From JBNJGB01 sp051747385 (GTDB taxonomy: Bacteria > Myxococcota_A > UBA9042 > PHBI01 > JACKFB01), in NCBI GenBank assembly GCA_051747385.1, contig JBNJGB010000014.1, positions 1 to 64,000 on the forward strand: a DNA stretch of 64,000 bases, written 5' to 3'. Positions within the stretch are counted from its first letter, which is position 1. The number at the start of each line of letters is the position of its first letter. The position numbers were made by a program, and so were the translations under genes. The notes beneath the pieces are model-generated. The model searched no databases, had not been told where the DNA came from, and saw only the letters and a program-made list of their open reading frames with translations. Of this stretch, positions 34,953 to 48,446 are shown one piece after another.

Positions 34953-35094
34953 CTACTCGCCGACCGTGGCGTAGCCCGCCTTGGCGGGGCTGTAGCCGTT
35001 CGCCGTCCCGTCCAGGTCGCACACGCGCCACGTGAACCCGCCGTCCAGGGAGAAGCGGGCTCCGCCCCGGGCTCGAGCCGCGCGCGTCAGGTCC
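34953..35094 (-). pseudogene. C-terminal remnant of a secreted-protein gene
   Basis: Directly after the sdhB stop, a minus-strand frame reads ARFSLDGGFTWRVCDLDG and continues with a natural-looking end to a TAG at 34953. GC3 and composition are those of a real gene, and the segment looks like the end of a surface-protein domain. There is no start codon or signal peptide, so only the last 35 to 50 codons seem to survive. It suggests that a rearrangement joined sdhB to the tail of another gene. Confidence 0.35.
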
Positions 35095-35871
35095 TCAGGT
35101 GCCGACGGAGCCCGGTTCGCCCTTCAGCATGGCCTTGAGGAAGTCCCGGTTCATGCGCTGGATCCACTTGACCGAGATCTCCTTCGGGCAGGCGGCCTCG
35201 CACTCCAGCGTGTTGGTGCAGGCGCCGAAGCCGGCCTCGTCCATCCTGGCGACCATGCGCGCGGCGCGGACGTGCCGCTCCGGCTGGCCCTGGGGCAGCA
35301 TGCCCATGTGGCCGAGCTTGGCCGCGACGAACAGGGAGGCCGAGGCGTTCTTGCAGGCCGCCACGCACGCCCCGCAGCCGATGCACGCGGCGGCGTCGAA
35401 GGCCGCGGAGGCCTCCTCCCGGCCGACCGGGATGGTGTTGCCGTCCGGCGGGCTCCCCACGTTCACCGAGTTGTAGCCGCCCGCGGACTGGATGTCGTCG
35501 AAGGCGGTGCGGTCCACCTGGAGATCCCGCATCACCGGGAAGGCCCGCGCGCGCCACGGCTCCAGCGTCAGCGTGTCCCCGTCCCGGAACTTCCGCATGT
35601 GGAGCTGGCACACGGTCATGCCGCTCTCCGGGCCGTGCGCCTCGCCGTTGATCATGAAGCCGCACGTGCCGCAGATGCCCTCGCGGCAGTCGTGCTCGAA
35701 GACCACGGGCTCCTTGCCCTCGGTGACGAGCTGCTCGTTGAGGATGTCGAGCATCTCGAGGAACGATGCGTGCGTGGACACGGCGTCCAGCTCGTAGGTC
35801 TCGAAGCCGCCCTTGGAGGAGGCGTCTTTCTGGCGCCAGATCTTGAGCGTCAGGCTGATCGTGTCGGCCAT
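35095..35871 (-). CDS. sdhB: Succinate dehydrogenase/fumarate reductase iron-sulfur subunit
   Basis: A 258-residue subunit that passes electrons from the flavoprotein to quinone. [2Fe-2S] ligands lie in CREGICGTCGF with a later Cys in MTVCQLHM. Cluster-binding CIGCGACVAACKN and a last set in CTNTLECEAACPKEI follow. The ATG at 35871 was chosen because the family starts there; the longer frame is read-through of the repeat element. The ribosome site AGGAG, 7 nt before the ATG, lies inside the terminal repeat of the 49-bp element. Confidence 0.95.
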   Translation of the reverse strand: MADTISLTLKIWRQKDASSKGGFETYELDAVSTHASFLEMLDILNEQLVTEGKEPVVFEHDCREGICGTCGFMINGEAHGPESGMTVCQLHMRKFRDGDTLTLEPWRARAFPVMRDLQVDRTAFDDIQSAGGYNSVNVGSPPDGNTIPVGREEASAAFDAAACIGCGACVAACKNASASLFVAAKLGHMGMLPQGQPERHVRAARMVARMDEAGFGACTNTLECEAACPKEISVKWIQRMNRDFLKAMLKGEPGSVGT

Positions 35872-35876
35872 TACTT

Positions 35877-35925
35877 GACTCCTGGGAAGGAACGGAGATT
35901 GGGCCGGAGGTGCTTCACGGGAGTC
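35877..35925. mobile_element. 49-bp derivative of the MITE-like repeat
   Basis: It begins GACTCCTGGGAAGGAACGGAG, nearly the left end of the 163-bp element, and ends TTCACGGGAGTC, the same right end. The middle is missing, so it looks like an internal-deletion copy placed in tandem with the full copy. Confidence 0.6.
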
Positions 35926-35932
35926 ACTACTT

Positions 35933-36095
35933 GACTCCTGGGACGGAATGGAGGTTCGAGTCCAGGGCGGGGAGGCGCAAGCTGTGGTGGGACGCAACGA
36001 CGCAGGACTGGCAGCGCCAATTCAAGGAGTTGCGGCACGCCACGGCGCCGTCGGATCGTCGGCCTGGGCCGGACCGGAGTTTCGTCACGGGAGTC
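35933..36095. mobile_element. 163-bp MITE-like repeat, copy B
   Basis: Differs from 19260-19422 at three positions. The ends GACTCCTG and CGGGAGTC are inverted. It is flanked by an 18-bp direct repeat that includes its own right end (35915-35932 and 36085-36102, TCACGGGAGTCACTACTT). It splits the sdhA-sdhB junction: sdhA ends 2 bp away at 36097, and the 49-bp derivative follows. Confidence 0.75.
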
Positions 36096-36096
36096 A

Positions 36097-38010
<1,914 letters not shown>

Positions 38011-38022
38011 CGTCGAAGCCCC

Positions 38023-38688
38023 CTAGGAGTTCAGGATGATCCAGATGGGAAACAGAGCGAAGCCGGCCCCGAAGAGCACGGCGAGGAAGGCGCCGATCTT
38101 CTGCAGCCACGGGGTGAACTTCGAGTGGTTGTAGCCGAACGACCGGAAGCTGCTCTGGAAGCCGTGGAAGACGTGCCACCCCACGAGCAGGCTTCCGATG
38201 ACGTAGATGGCGCCTCGCCAGACCTGGCCGAGCTTCGCGTCCATCGCCGCCGAGAGGCCGCCCTCGGATGCGATGATCTCCGCGTGCGGCACCCGGAAGT
38301 CGATGACGTGCAGGATGAGGAAGCCCAGCACGATGATGCCGCTCACGCCCATCATCCGGCTGGCCAGCGTCTGCGAGACGCTCGTGCGCTTCGTGTTCAA
38401 CCCGGCGGCCTGGTACTTGCTGCCCTTCGCCTTCCGGTTGTCCAGGATGAGGCTGATCGTGAACCCGATGTGGATCAGGAAGATCAGGATCAGGCCCACC
38501 TCGAGCACGACGAAGCCCGGGAGCTTGTGGAGCCCGTCGGCGTATTCGTTGAGCGCGTCGGGCCCGACGAAGTACTGCATGTTCCCGGCGAGGTGAATGA
38601 TCAGGAAGACCACGAGCGCGAGGCCCGTGAGGCCCACCACCAGCTTCTTGCCGATGGTCGACCCGAAGATCCGCTTCAGCCAGCTCAA
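38023..38688 (-). CDS. sdhC: Succinate dehydrogenase cytochrome b subunit
   Basis: The single membrane anchor of a type B complex II, 221 residues, with five membrane helices and two haem b. His ligand candidates lie in FLIIHLAGN, LIHIGF, LILHVIDFR and GWHVFHGFQSSF. The start is set at TTG 38688 because GGAGG stands exactly 7 nt upstream; the longer open frame has no ribosome site. First gene of sdhCAB. Confidence 0.92.
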   Translation of the reverse strand: MSWLKRIFGSTIGKKLVVGLTGLALVVFLIIHLAGNMQYFVGPDALNEYADGLHKLPGFVVLEVGLILIFLIHIGFTISLILDNRKAKGSKYQAAGLNTKRTSVSQTLASRMMGVSGIIVLGFLILHVIDFRVPHAEIIASEGGLSAAMDAKLGQVWRGAIYVIGSLLVGWHVFHGFQSSFRSFGYNHSKFTPWLQKIGAFLAVLFGAGFALFPIWIILNS

Positions 38689-39010
38689 GGTGATTCCTCC
38701 CAAACCTGGTGCTCGCTGGGCGCCGCGGGGGGTGGGACTTCCCACGCCTCGGGTCCCGGCGGCGCCTTCATGGCAGATCCGATCCGATCCTTCAACCCCT
38801 TACCCTTGGCACATGAAGGGTTAACCTGCGGCCCGCCCGAGGGGCCGGCTCCTCGGCCGGACGCCGGCGAGCCGCCACTCTCCACGCCGCAACGCAACAC
38901 CACGGACGACGCAGGGCCGTGGGCCGCCCGGCTGAGCTTCGGCGTCGGATCCGCGTCCGTCGTGTCCGGCGTGGCATGGCGGGCCACACCCCGCACCGAC
39001 CGGACACCCG
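38689..39010. other. Intergenic region upstream of sdhCAB
   Basis: About 320 bp between sdhC and the plus-strand gene remnant. It includes three tandem GATCC units (38779-38790 area) and the inverted repeat ACCCTT-N8-AAGGGT (38802-38821). On the minus strand a possible but poor promoter is TTAACC-N16-TAAGGG. No protein-like ORF was found. Confidence 0.5.
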
Positions 39011-39351
39011 ATGAAGGCCCCGCGACGCATCCAGTGCCGCTACCGGGCTCCCCTCGACCTCGTCTGGCCGGAGACCGCGCGCCGCCTCGGGATGCGGGTC
39101 GAGCGCTCCCGGCAGGTCTACGCCTCGTGGGAGGGCGGGACACCCTGTGGGTCGCGGTGTCCGAGGACATGGATCCGGACGACTGCCTCGCCCGGGAGGC
39201 CTGGGAGCGCGCCACGAACGGGCCGTGGGCCGAGGCGCTCGGCGACGCCCTGCGGACCACCGCCGCCATCGCGCGCGCCGAGCGGCCGTTCGCAGGCTCC
39301 GACTCCCTCTGGACCCGCTTCCGGGGCCGAGGCGCTCAGTCCTGGGGGTAG
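39011..39351 (+). pseudogene. Frameshifted small gene
   Basis: Two adjacent frames together make one plausible protein. From ATG 39011 the frame reads MKAPRRIQCRYRAPLDLVW up to VYASWEGG near 39138. It then loses sense, while the neighbouring frame continues DTLWVAVSEDMDPDDCLARE to a TAG at 39349-39351. One extra G near 39139 would join them. Codon use is gene-like on both sides. It may be a real mutation or a sequence error in the GGGA run. No HExxH or other catalytic motif is visible, and no family is assigned. Confidence 0.5.
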
Positions 39352-40127
39352 GGGTCCAGCCGCTGGGGGTGGAGCTTCTCGCGGCGGAGCCAGCCGTAGA
39401 CGAAGCCCCCGAGGCCGTAGCCCACGATGAGCGCGAAGAGGTACTCCGGGAAGATGCGGAAGATGCCGCAGACGTAGCCGGCGGCGACGTTGGCGATCTG
39501 GAAGGCGTTCACGGCCTTCGACTCGCGCGGGCCGATCTTCGGCAGGGGCAGGTTCGAGACCATGAGCAGCCCCAGGACGGCCGCGGCGTAGGGCGCGTAC
39601 TCCAAGGCGGCCTGGAGATCGTACTTGTAGCCGAGGATGAACGACAGGGCGACGATGGCCCCCGCGAAGGTCGTGGGCATCCCGTAGAAGACCTGGGTGC
39701 CGCCGGTCTCCTCCGTGAGGACGTTGAACTTGGCCAGGCGGATGCAGGCCGCCAGCACGTACACGGCCACCAGGGCGCGCATCCCCCAGCCGGCCGCCGT
39801 GCCGTCCCACATGTCGAAGTGGGCGTCGTCGCGGAGCATGGCCATGAAGACCAGGGTGCCCGGCGTCACGCCGAAGGTGACGAAGTCCGCCAGGCTGTCG
39901 AGCTGGACGCCGATGGCGCTCGACGACCCCAGCAGCCGCGCCGCCGTCCCGTCGAGCTTGTCGATGAGCACGCACAGGGCGATGAGCCAGCCGGACTCGA
40001 CGTACTGCCCCTCCATGGCCCGGAAGGCGGCCGTGAGGCCGATCAGCAGACCGATGCACGTGATGGCGTTCGGCACGACGTAGCGCCATCGGGCTACACG
40101 GCGGGGGGAGGCGTCGGGTTCGCTCAT
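39336..40127 (-). CDS. pssA: CDP-diacylglycerol-serine O-phosphatidyltransferase
   Basis: Makes phosphatidylserine, the precursor of phosphatidylethanolamine, in the inner membrane. The 263-residue protein carries the CDP-alcohol phosphotransferase signature as DGTAARLLG...GVQLDSLAD with all four Asp, the Arg and both Gly. It has about seven or eight membrane helices. It resembles the membrane-integral subclass II type. A psd gene is not in the window. The ATG is only 7 nt after a -10 box, so the mRNA may be leaderless. It converges on the frameshifted gene with a 16-bp overlap. Confidence 0.93.
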   Translation of the reverse strand: MSEPDASPRRVARWRYVVPNAITCIGLLIGLTAAFRAMEGQYVESGWLIALCVLIDKLDGTAARLLGSSSAIGVQLDSLADFVTFGVTPGTLVFMAMLRDDAHFDMWDGTAAGWGMRALVAVYVLAACIRLAKFNVLTEETGGTQVFYGMPTTFAGAIVALSFILGYKYDLQAALEYAPYAAAVLGLLMVSNLPLPKIGPRESKAVNAFQIANVAAGYVCGIFRIFPEYLFALIVGYGLGGFVYGWLRREKLHPQRLDPYPQD

Positions 40128-40134
40128 GGCCGCG

Positions 40135-40163
40135 ACGTTAGGGCGTCGCGCGCGCACAGGCAA
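40135..40163 (-). promoter_or_regulatory. pssA promoter, apparently leaderless
   Basis: On the minus strand TTGCCT (40158-40163), a 17-nt spacer, then TAACGT (40135-40140). Seven nt separate the -10 box from the pssA ATG and no SD is present. Confidence 0.45.
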
Positions 40164-40184
40164 GCCGAGAATCGGCCGCCCCTT

Positions 40185-40214
40185 TTGAAGCAGAGGCCCG
40201 GGGCATGCTACTTG
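40185..40214 (+). promoter_or_regulatory. Promoter of the third giant lipoprotein gene
   Basis: TTGAAG (40185-40190), an 18-nt spacer ending in TGC, then TACTTG (40209-40214). Extended -10 form; the start codon is 44 nt on. Confidence 0.45.
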
Positions 40215-40257
40215 TATCAGCCTGACCCGGGTGCGGACACGACAGGCGGGGGTGGTG

Positions 40258-44286
<4,029 letters not shown>

Positions 44287-44289
44287 TCG

Positions 44290-44988
44290 TCAGCGGCTGG
44301 CGAAGACGGACCGTCCGCCCGGCAGCGGGCGATCCGCCACGAACCCGGTGAAGGGCGCCAGGCCAGGCAGCGCGCGGAAGAGCGGGTTGAGGTCCCAGGC
44401 GTCGAAGAACCGGTCCACGGGCACCGTCCAGCGCTTGCCGTCGGCCGGGTCGTTGTAGACCAGCCGACCGCCGTCGACGCCGCGGACGACGACCCAGTGG
44501 AGGCTGGGCTCGCTCGTGCCCCACAGGGGCGGCGTCTCCACCAGCACGACCACCGGCCGGTCGTGGTCGAGGGCCCACCTGAGCCGCACCATGGCCCACG
44601 CCTCCTGGGGGAGGAAGGGGTGCGCGATGCGCTCGAACCGCAGGTCGTCCCCGAAGTGCTCCAGCGTGGCACGGAACATCTGCGGGGTGGTCATGCCCGG
44701 GTCCCGCCCGGGAAGGCTCCACCTGCGCATGGGGAACTCGTCCCAGGACCACCGGCCGACGACGTCCCGCAGGGCCCCGACGGACGCGCCGTCGTCCAGG
44801 CCCCGATAGGCCGCCAGCACCATGGCGGCCGCCGTGGGGCCGCAGTTGGCGACGTCGCCGTTCTGGCCGGCCAGGGGCACCGGGAGGTCGCCCTCGTCGG
44901 AGCGGGCGCCCGCCGTCGCCGGTGCCAGGAGGAGCGTCGTCAGGACCAGGGCGCGGAGCGCCCGCATCGGGTGGGCCGAACCTGCCAC
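44290..44988 (-). CDS. Secreted C39-like papain-fold peptidase
   Basis: About 232 residues with a signal peptide. The catalytic triad of the C39-like fold is visible: Cys in NCGPTAAAMV, His in LHWVVVRGV and Asp in LVYNDPADG. The Gln before Cys is in LAGQNGD. It is not fused to an ABC transporter, so it is a free periplasmic or secreted protease or bacteriocin-like peptidase. The GTG at 44988 was chosen because GGAGG lies 6 nt upstream; ATG 44967 is the alternative. It converges on the giant lipoprotein gene with 3 bp between stops. Confidence 0.82.
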   Translation of the reverse strand: MAGSAHPMRALRALVLTTLLLAPATAGARSDEGDLPVPLAGQNGDVANCGPTAAAMVLAAYRGLDDGASVGALRDVVGRWSWDEFPMRRWSLPGRDPGMTTPQMFRATLEHFGDDLRFERIAHPFLPQEAWAMVRLRWALDHDRPVVVLVETPPLWGTSEPSLHWVVVRGVDGGRLVYNDPADGKRWTVPVDRFFDAWDLNPLFRALPGLAPFTGFVADRPLPGGRSVFASR

Positions 44989-45123
44989 GACGCACCTCCG
45001 GAGGCGATCATCGAACGGAGGGTTCGCGGGCGAAACGCCCCCTCGCCCCGTCCAACCCGACGCTCCATCGGTGCATTCCCCGGATGGCCCCGCGAGGCGG
45101 CCTCGCCCGTCGACGGCCCACAA

Positions 45124-45142
45124 CTCGCCGAGAGACGGCGAG
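45124..45142 (-). terminator. Hairpin downstream of the second GMC oxidoreductase
   Basis: A perfect 7-bp stem, CTCGCCG and CGGCGAG, with a 5-nt loop. On the minus strand it is followed by TTGTGG, so it may end the oxidoreductase transcript 150 bp after its stop. The rest of 44989-45289 holds no recognisable gene. Confidence 0.35.
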
Positions 45143-45253
45143 ACGTGGACGTCGTCGTGGTCGGCGCTTCGGGCACTCCTGCGGCGAGCCGGAGGACGAT
45201 GCCTTCAGGCAGCGCGGAACACTGCGCGCCCAGCCCGTCCGGAGCCGTTGGTT

Positions 45254-45281
45254 CGGGAACGGGAACCGGAACGGGAACGGG
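45254..45281. repeat. Tandem CGGGAA-type hexamers
   Basis: Four hexamers (CGGGAA, CGGGAA, CCGGAA, CGGGAA) plus a partial fifth lie directly after the oxidoreductase stop codon. They form a simple-sequence tract. Confidence 0.6.
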
Positions 45282-45289
45282 GGTGGGGG

Positions 45290-46885
45290 CTACCCGTCCT
45301 TGGGCGGCACGTGCGATAGGGCGTGCTCGGCCATGGCCGTGATCGTCAGGCTCGGGTTGACGCCCAGGTTGGCCGGGATCATGGAGCCGTCGACCACATA
45401 CAGCCCCTCGTACCCGAAGACCCGGTTCCGCTCGTCGATGACGCCGGACTCCGGGCTGTCGCCCATGGAGCAGCCGCCGAGGATGTGCGCGGTCGTGGGG
45501 ACGTTGACCAGGACCTCGGTCATGGAGGCGCGCGGCGCCCCGCCCGTCCGCCGCGCCATCCGCTCCGCGACCTCGTTGCCGAGCGGGATGGTGGCCTGGA
45601 TCTTCGCGTCTCCGTCGTTGCGCGTGTCCAGGGTCCACGACCACGGCGCCCACCACCGCCGCCGGCGCACGAAGCGCATGTAGTTGTCCACGGGCTGCAT
45701 CACCAGGAGGATCACGGCGCGCTTCGCCCAGCCGAAGGGCACGGCGTTGCGGAGGGAGCGCAGCGGGCGGCGGAGCAGGCGACCGGCACCTTGCAGGACT
45801 CGGCGCCACCGCGGCCCGGCGTCCGTCATGGCGGTCGTCAGCAGCGAGATGAAGTCGGAGCCGGGGCTGTATCGGCACACCTCCACGTGCGTCTCCGGGT
45901 CCGGATACGCCCCCGCCGAGATGGCGATGCCCCGCGAGTGGTCCACGCTGCGATCGTCCGACTCCACCGCGAGGATGGCCTCGGAGTTGGTGCGGACGAA
46001 GTTCCCGAGCTGGTCCGAGATCCCGGCCAGGCTCCCCCGGGCCTTGCAGTCGAAGAGGAGCCGCGTGGTGCCCACCGCCCCGGCCGAGAGGATCACGTTC
46101 CGCGCCGTGAAGCGGCGCCGGCCCAGCTTCAGGACGGGGCTGGTCGCCCTGTGGGTGAGCACCTCCCAGCCGCCCCCGTCCAACGGGCGCACGTCCCGGA
46201 CCATCGTCTCCGGGTGGACCAAGGCGCCGTGCTTCTCGGCGAGGTGGAGGTAGTTCTTGTCGAGGGTGTTCTTCGCCTCGTAGCGGCAGCCGACCATGCA
46301 GCCCCCGCAGAGGCGGCAGCCCCGGCGCTCCGGCCCGTCGCCGCCGAAGAACGGGTCGGGATGCGGCACGCCGGGCCCCTCGCCGAAGTACACGCTCACC
46401 GTGGGCTGGTGGAAGGTGTCCTCCCGGCCCATCTCCTCCATGACGTCGCGGAGCATCCGGTCGCCCTCGGCCAGGTGCTGGGCGCGGGTGGCGCCGAGCA
46501 TCCGCAGGGCCGTCTCGTAGTGGGGCGCCAGCGTCGCCTTCCAGTCCTCGTCCAGGTGCGCCCACCGGGGGTCGTGGAAGAAGCGATCCGGCGGCACGAG
46601 CAGCGTGTTGGCGTACACCAGGCTGCCGCCGCCGACGCCCGCCCCGGACAGCACAAAGGCGTCCCGGAACAGGGTCATGCGCATGATGCCGAAGCAGCGG
46701 AGGAGCGGCGCCCACAGGTACTTGCGCGCGTTCCAGTTCGTCTTCGGGAAGTCCCGGGCGCGCCACCGGCGCCCGGCCTCCAGGACGCCGACCGAGTAGC
46801 CCTTCTCGGTGAGGCGCCACGCGGCGACGCTCCCGCCGAACCCGGAGCCGACGATCAGCCAGTCGTAGTCGAAGTCGGACGCCAT
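45290..46885 (-). CDS. GMC oxidoreductase, cholesterol oxidase-like
   Basis: A 531-residue FAD enzyme. FAD-binding WLIVGSGFGGSVAAWRLTEK starts at residue 9. GAGVGGGSLVYANTL is the second nucleotide motif, the Cys cluster CRLCGGCMVGC resembles actinobacterial ChoD-like enzymes, and HILGGCSMGDSPESGV plus GMC C-terminal NLGVNPSLTITAMAEHA close the fold. The substrate is probably a sterol or other hydroxylated lipid. It is only distantly like the GMC protein at 13352 and lacks that protein's helical N-domain. GAGGA precedes the ATG. It is divergent from the bactofilin operon. Confidence 0.88.
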   Translation of the reverse strand: MASDFDYDWLIVGSGFGGSVAAWRLTEKGYSVGVLEAGRRWRARDFPKTNWNARKYLWAPLLRCFGIMRMTLFRDAFVLSGAGVGGGSLVYANTLLVPPDRFFHDPRWAHLDEDWKATLAPHYETALRMLGATRAQHLAEGDRMLRDVMEEMGREDTFHQPTVSVYFGEGPGVPHPDPFFGGDGPERRGCRLCGGCMVGCRYEAKNTLDKNYLHLAEKHGALVHPETMVRDVRPLDGGGWEVLTHRATSPVLKLGRRRFTARNVILSAGAVGTTRLLFDCKARGSLAGISDQLGNFVRTNSEAILAVESDDRSVDHSRGIAISAGAYPDPETHVEVCRYSPGSDFISLLTTAMTDAGPRWRRVLQGAGRLLRRPLRSLRNAVPFGWAKRAVILLVMQPVDNYMRFVRRRRWWAPWSWTLDTRNDGDAKIQATIPLGNEVAERMARRTGGAPRASMTEVLVNVPTTAHILGGCSMGDSPESGVIDERNRVFGYEGLYVVDGSMIPANLGVNPSLTITAMAEHALSHVPPKDG

Positions 46886-46984
46886 GCCGCGCGTATCCTC
46901 GCCCGTCTCGCGGGGATTGTGAAGGGCGGGCGCCGCCGCCTGGGACGCGGCCGCTGTCGAGGGGCGCCCAGCCTCCGCGCGTGC

Positions 46985-47014
46985 TTGACACCCTCGGATC
47001 CGGGGTGCTAGCCA
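46985..47014 (+). promoter_or_regulatory. Bactofilin operon promoter with extended -10
   Basis: A perfect TTGACA (46985-46990), an 18-nt spacer ending in TGC, then TAGCCA (47009-47014). The first bactofilin GTG is 37 nt on, behind GGGGAGGAG. Confidence 0.65.
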
Positions 47015-47051
47015 GCGGCCTGCGCGCACAGCGCACGGGGAGGAGCGAGCG

Positions 47052-47402
47052 GTGGACAGCGGCAACGTCATCAGCGCGGCCACCCGCGTGAAGGGCCGGG
47101 TCAGCGGCTCCGGAGCGCTGACCATCGCGGGCCACGTGGACGGCGAGGTGGTCCTCGGCGGTCCCCTCGACGTGGCCTCCGGGGCACGCGTGGAGGCGGA
47201 CGTCGACGCCACGGACGTCACGGTGCGCGGGACCGTCACGGGCGACGTCACGGGACGGCGCACGGTGTCCCTCGAGGCCAGCGCGGTGGTCGAGGGCGAC
47301 GTCACGGCGCCCACCATCTCCATCGATCCGGCGGCGCGCCTGAGGGGCCGCGTCACCATGACCCTCGACCTCCCACGGACCATCACGCGGGGCCGCTGGT
47401 AG
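47052..47402 (+). CDS. Bactofilin 1
   Basis: A 116-residue cytoskeletal protein. Nearly the whole chain is a bactofilin beta-helix: repeated short strands with Val/Ala and turns of GxV (VKGRVSGSGALTIAGHVDGE, VTVRGTVTGDVTG). Bactofilins self-assemble into filaments and position cell-wall, chromosome or stalk machinery. First of three in a row. Starts at a GTG with a strong SD. Confidence 0.9.
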   Translation: MDSGNVISAATRVKGRVSGSGALTIAGHVDGEVVLGGPLDVASGARVEADVDATDVTVRGTVTGDVTGRRTVSLEASAVVEGDVTAPTISIDPAARLRGRVTMTLDLPRTITRGRW

Positions 47403-47433
47403 CCCGATTCCCGAGCGGACAGGAAGGACGCAC

Positions 47434-47748
47434 ATGGCGGAGACCATCATCGGCAACAACATCACCGTCGAGGGCGAGATCACCGGCAACGAGGCGGTCA
47501 CGATCCTCGGGGTGGTGCGCGGCCGGGTCGAGGTGAAGGACACCGTGGTCGTGGCCCAGGGCGGCCGCGTGGAGGCCGACATCGACTCCCAGTCGGTCGA
47601 GGTCGCCGGCGCCGTGCAGGGCAACGTCACGGCCACCGACAAGATCGACATCAAGTCGGGCGGCCGCGTCGTCGGCGACGTGAAGGCGCCCCGGGTCCTC
47701 ATCGCGGACGGCGCCTCCTTCAAGGGCAACATCAACATGCAAGGCTAG
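47434..47748 (+). CDS. Bactofilin 2
   Basis: A protein of 104 residues made almost only of the bactofilin core: ITVEGEITGNEAVTILGVVR, VEVAGAVQGNVTATDKIDIK and a final VLIADGASFKGNINMQG, the classical bactofilin ending. The tails are very short, so it may be the filament core onto which the other two add. SD-like AGGAAGGA precedes the ATG. Confidence 0.93.
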   Translation: MAETIIGNNITVEGEITGNEAVTILGVVRGRVEVKDTVVVAQGGRVEADIDSQSVEVAGAVQGNVTATDKIDIKSGGRVVGDVKAPRVLIADGASFKGNINMQG

Positions 47749-47756
47749 GTCGACGC

Positions 47757-48446
47757 ATGCCCGCTCCCCCCACCCGGATCTCCGAGGGCCAGCGCGTCGA
47801 CGCCGTCGTGCGCGCGGCCGAGGACCTGGCCGTCGCCGGTTACCTGCGCGGGCGCCTCGACAGCGACCACGAGGTGCTCGTCGAGGCGTCCGGGGTCCTG
47901 GAGGCGGACGTCCTCGCCCGCACCGTCCTCGTCGAGGGCGTGATCGTCGGGGACGTCGCCGCGACCGAGGAGATCGTGGTCGCCTCCACCGGCCAGGTGA
48001 AGGGCGACATCCGGACCGGCCGCCTGGTGCTCCGCCCCGGCGGTCGCATCTCGGGCCGGGTGGAGACCGGCGCCGACGTCCGCCCCGCGAGGGGGCTGGA
48101 CCGGCGTGCGCCCGCCACGGCGAATCGCCCGGCGCCCCGCCCCACCCCGGAGCCGACGCCGCCTCCCGCACCTGCCGCGGAGCCCACGCCCGAGGCGGAG
48201 CCCGAGCCGGCCGAAGCCGCCGGGGCGACCGGGGGAGAGGCCGCCGAGCAGGCCCTGGCCGAGGGCGAGGCGATGACCGCGCCGGAGGGCGCCCCCGAGG
48301 TCGAGCTACCCGAGACGACCCCGCCGGAGCCCGAGGCCGGGCCCCAGGGCGAGGTGGTCGAGTCCTCGGAGGGCGGATGGGCCGCCGGCTCCGAGCCGGA
48401 GGGCGAGGTCGTGGAGAGCGACGAGTCCGAGGAGGACAAGCGGTGA
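47757..48446 (+). CDS. Bactofilin 3 with Pro/Glu-rich tail
   Basis: A 229-residue protein. Residues about 10-110 form the bactofilin helix (VAGYLRGRLDSDHEVLVEAS, VLVEGVIVGDVAATEEIVVAS). The remaining 120 residues are disordered, Pro/Ala then Glu-rich, and repeat the motif GEVVES twice. Such tails normally bind partner proteins. Its stop overlaps the pyrE start (GTGA), so pyrE is co-translated with the cytoskeletal genes. Confidence 0.88.
   Translation: MPAPPTRISEGQRVDAVVRAAEDLAVAGYLRGRLDSDHEVLVEASGVLEADVLARTVLVEGVIVGDVAATEEIVVASTGQVKGDIRTGRLVLRPGGRISGRVETGADVRPARGLDRRAPATANRPAPRPTPEPTPPPAPAAEPTPEAEPEPAEAAGATGGEAAEQALAEGEAMTAPEGAPEVELPETTPPEPEAGPQGEVVESSEGGWAAGSEPEGEVVESDESEEDKR

Noticed and set aside
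35946..35965. GGTTCGAGTCC inside the 163-bp repeat looks like a tRNA T-arm
   Set aside because: The flanking bases do not form the T stem, and no acceptor or anticodon stems are present.
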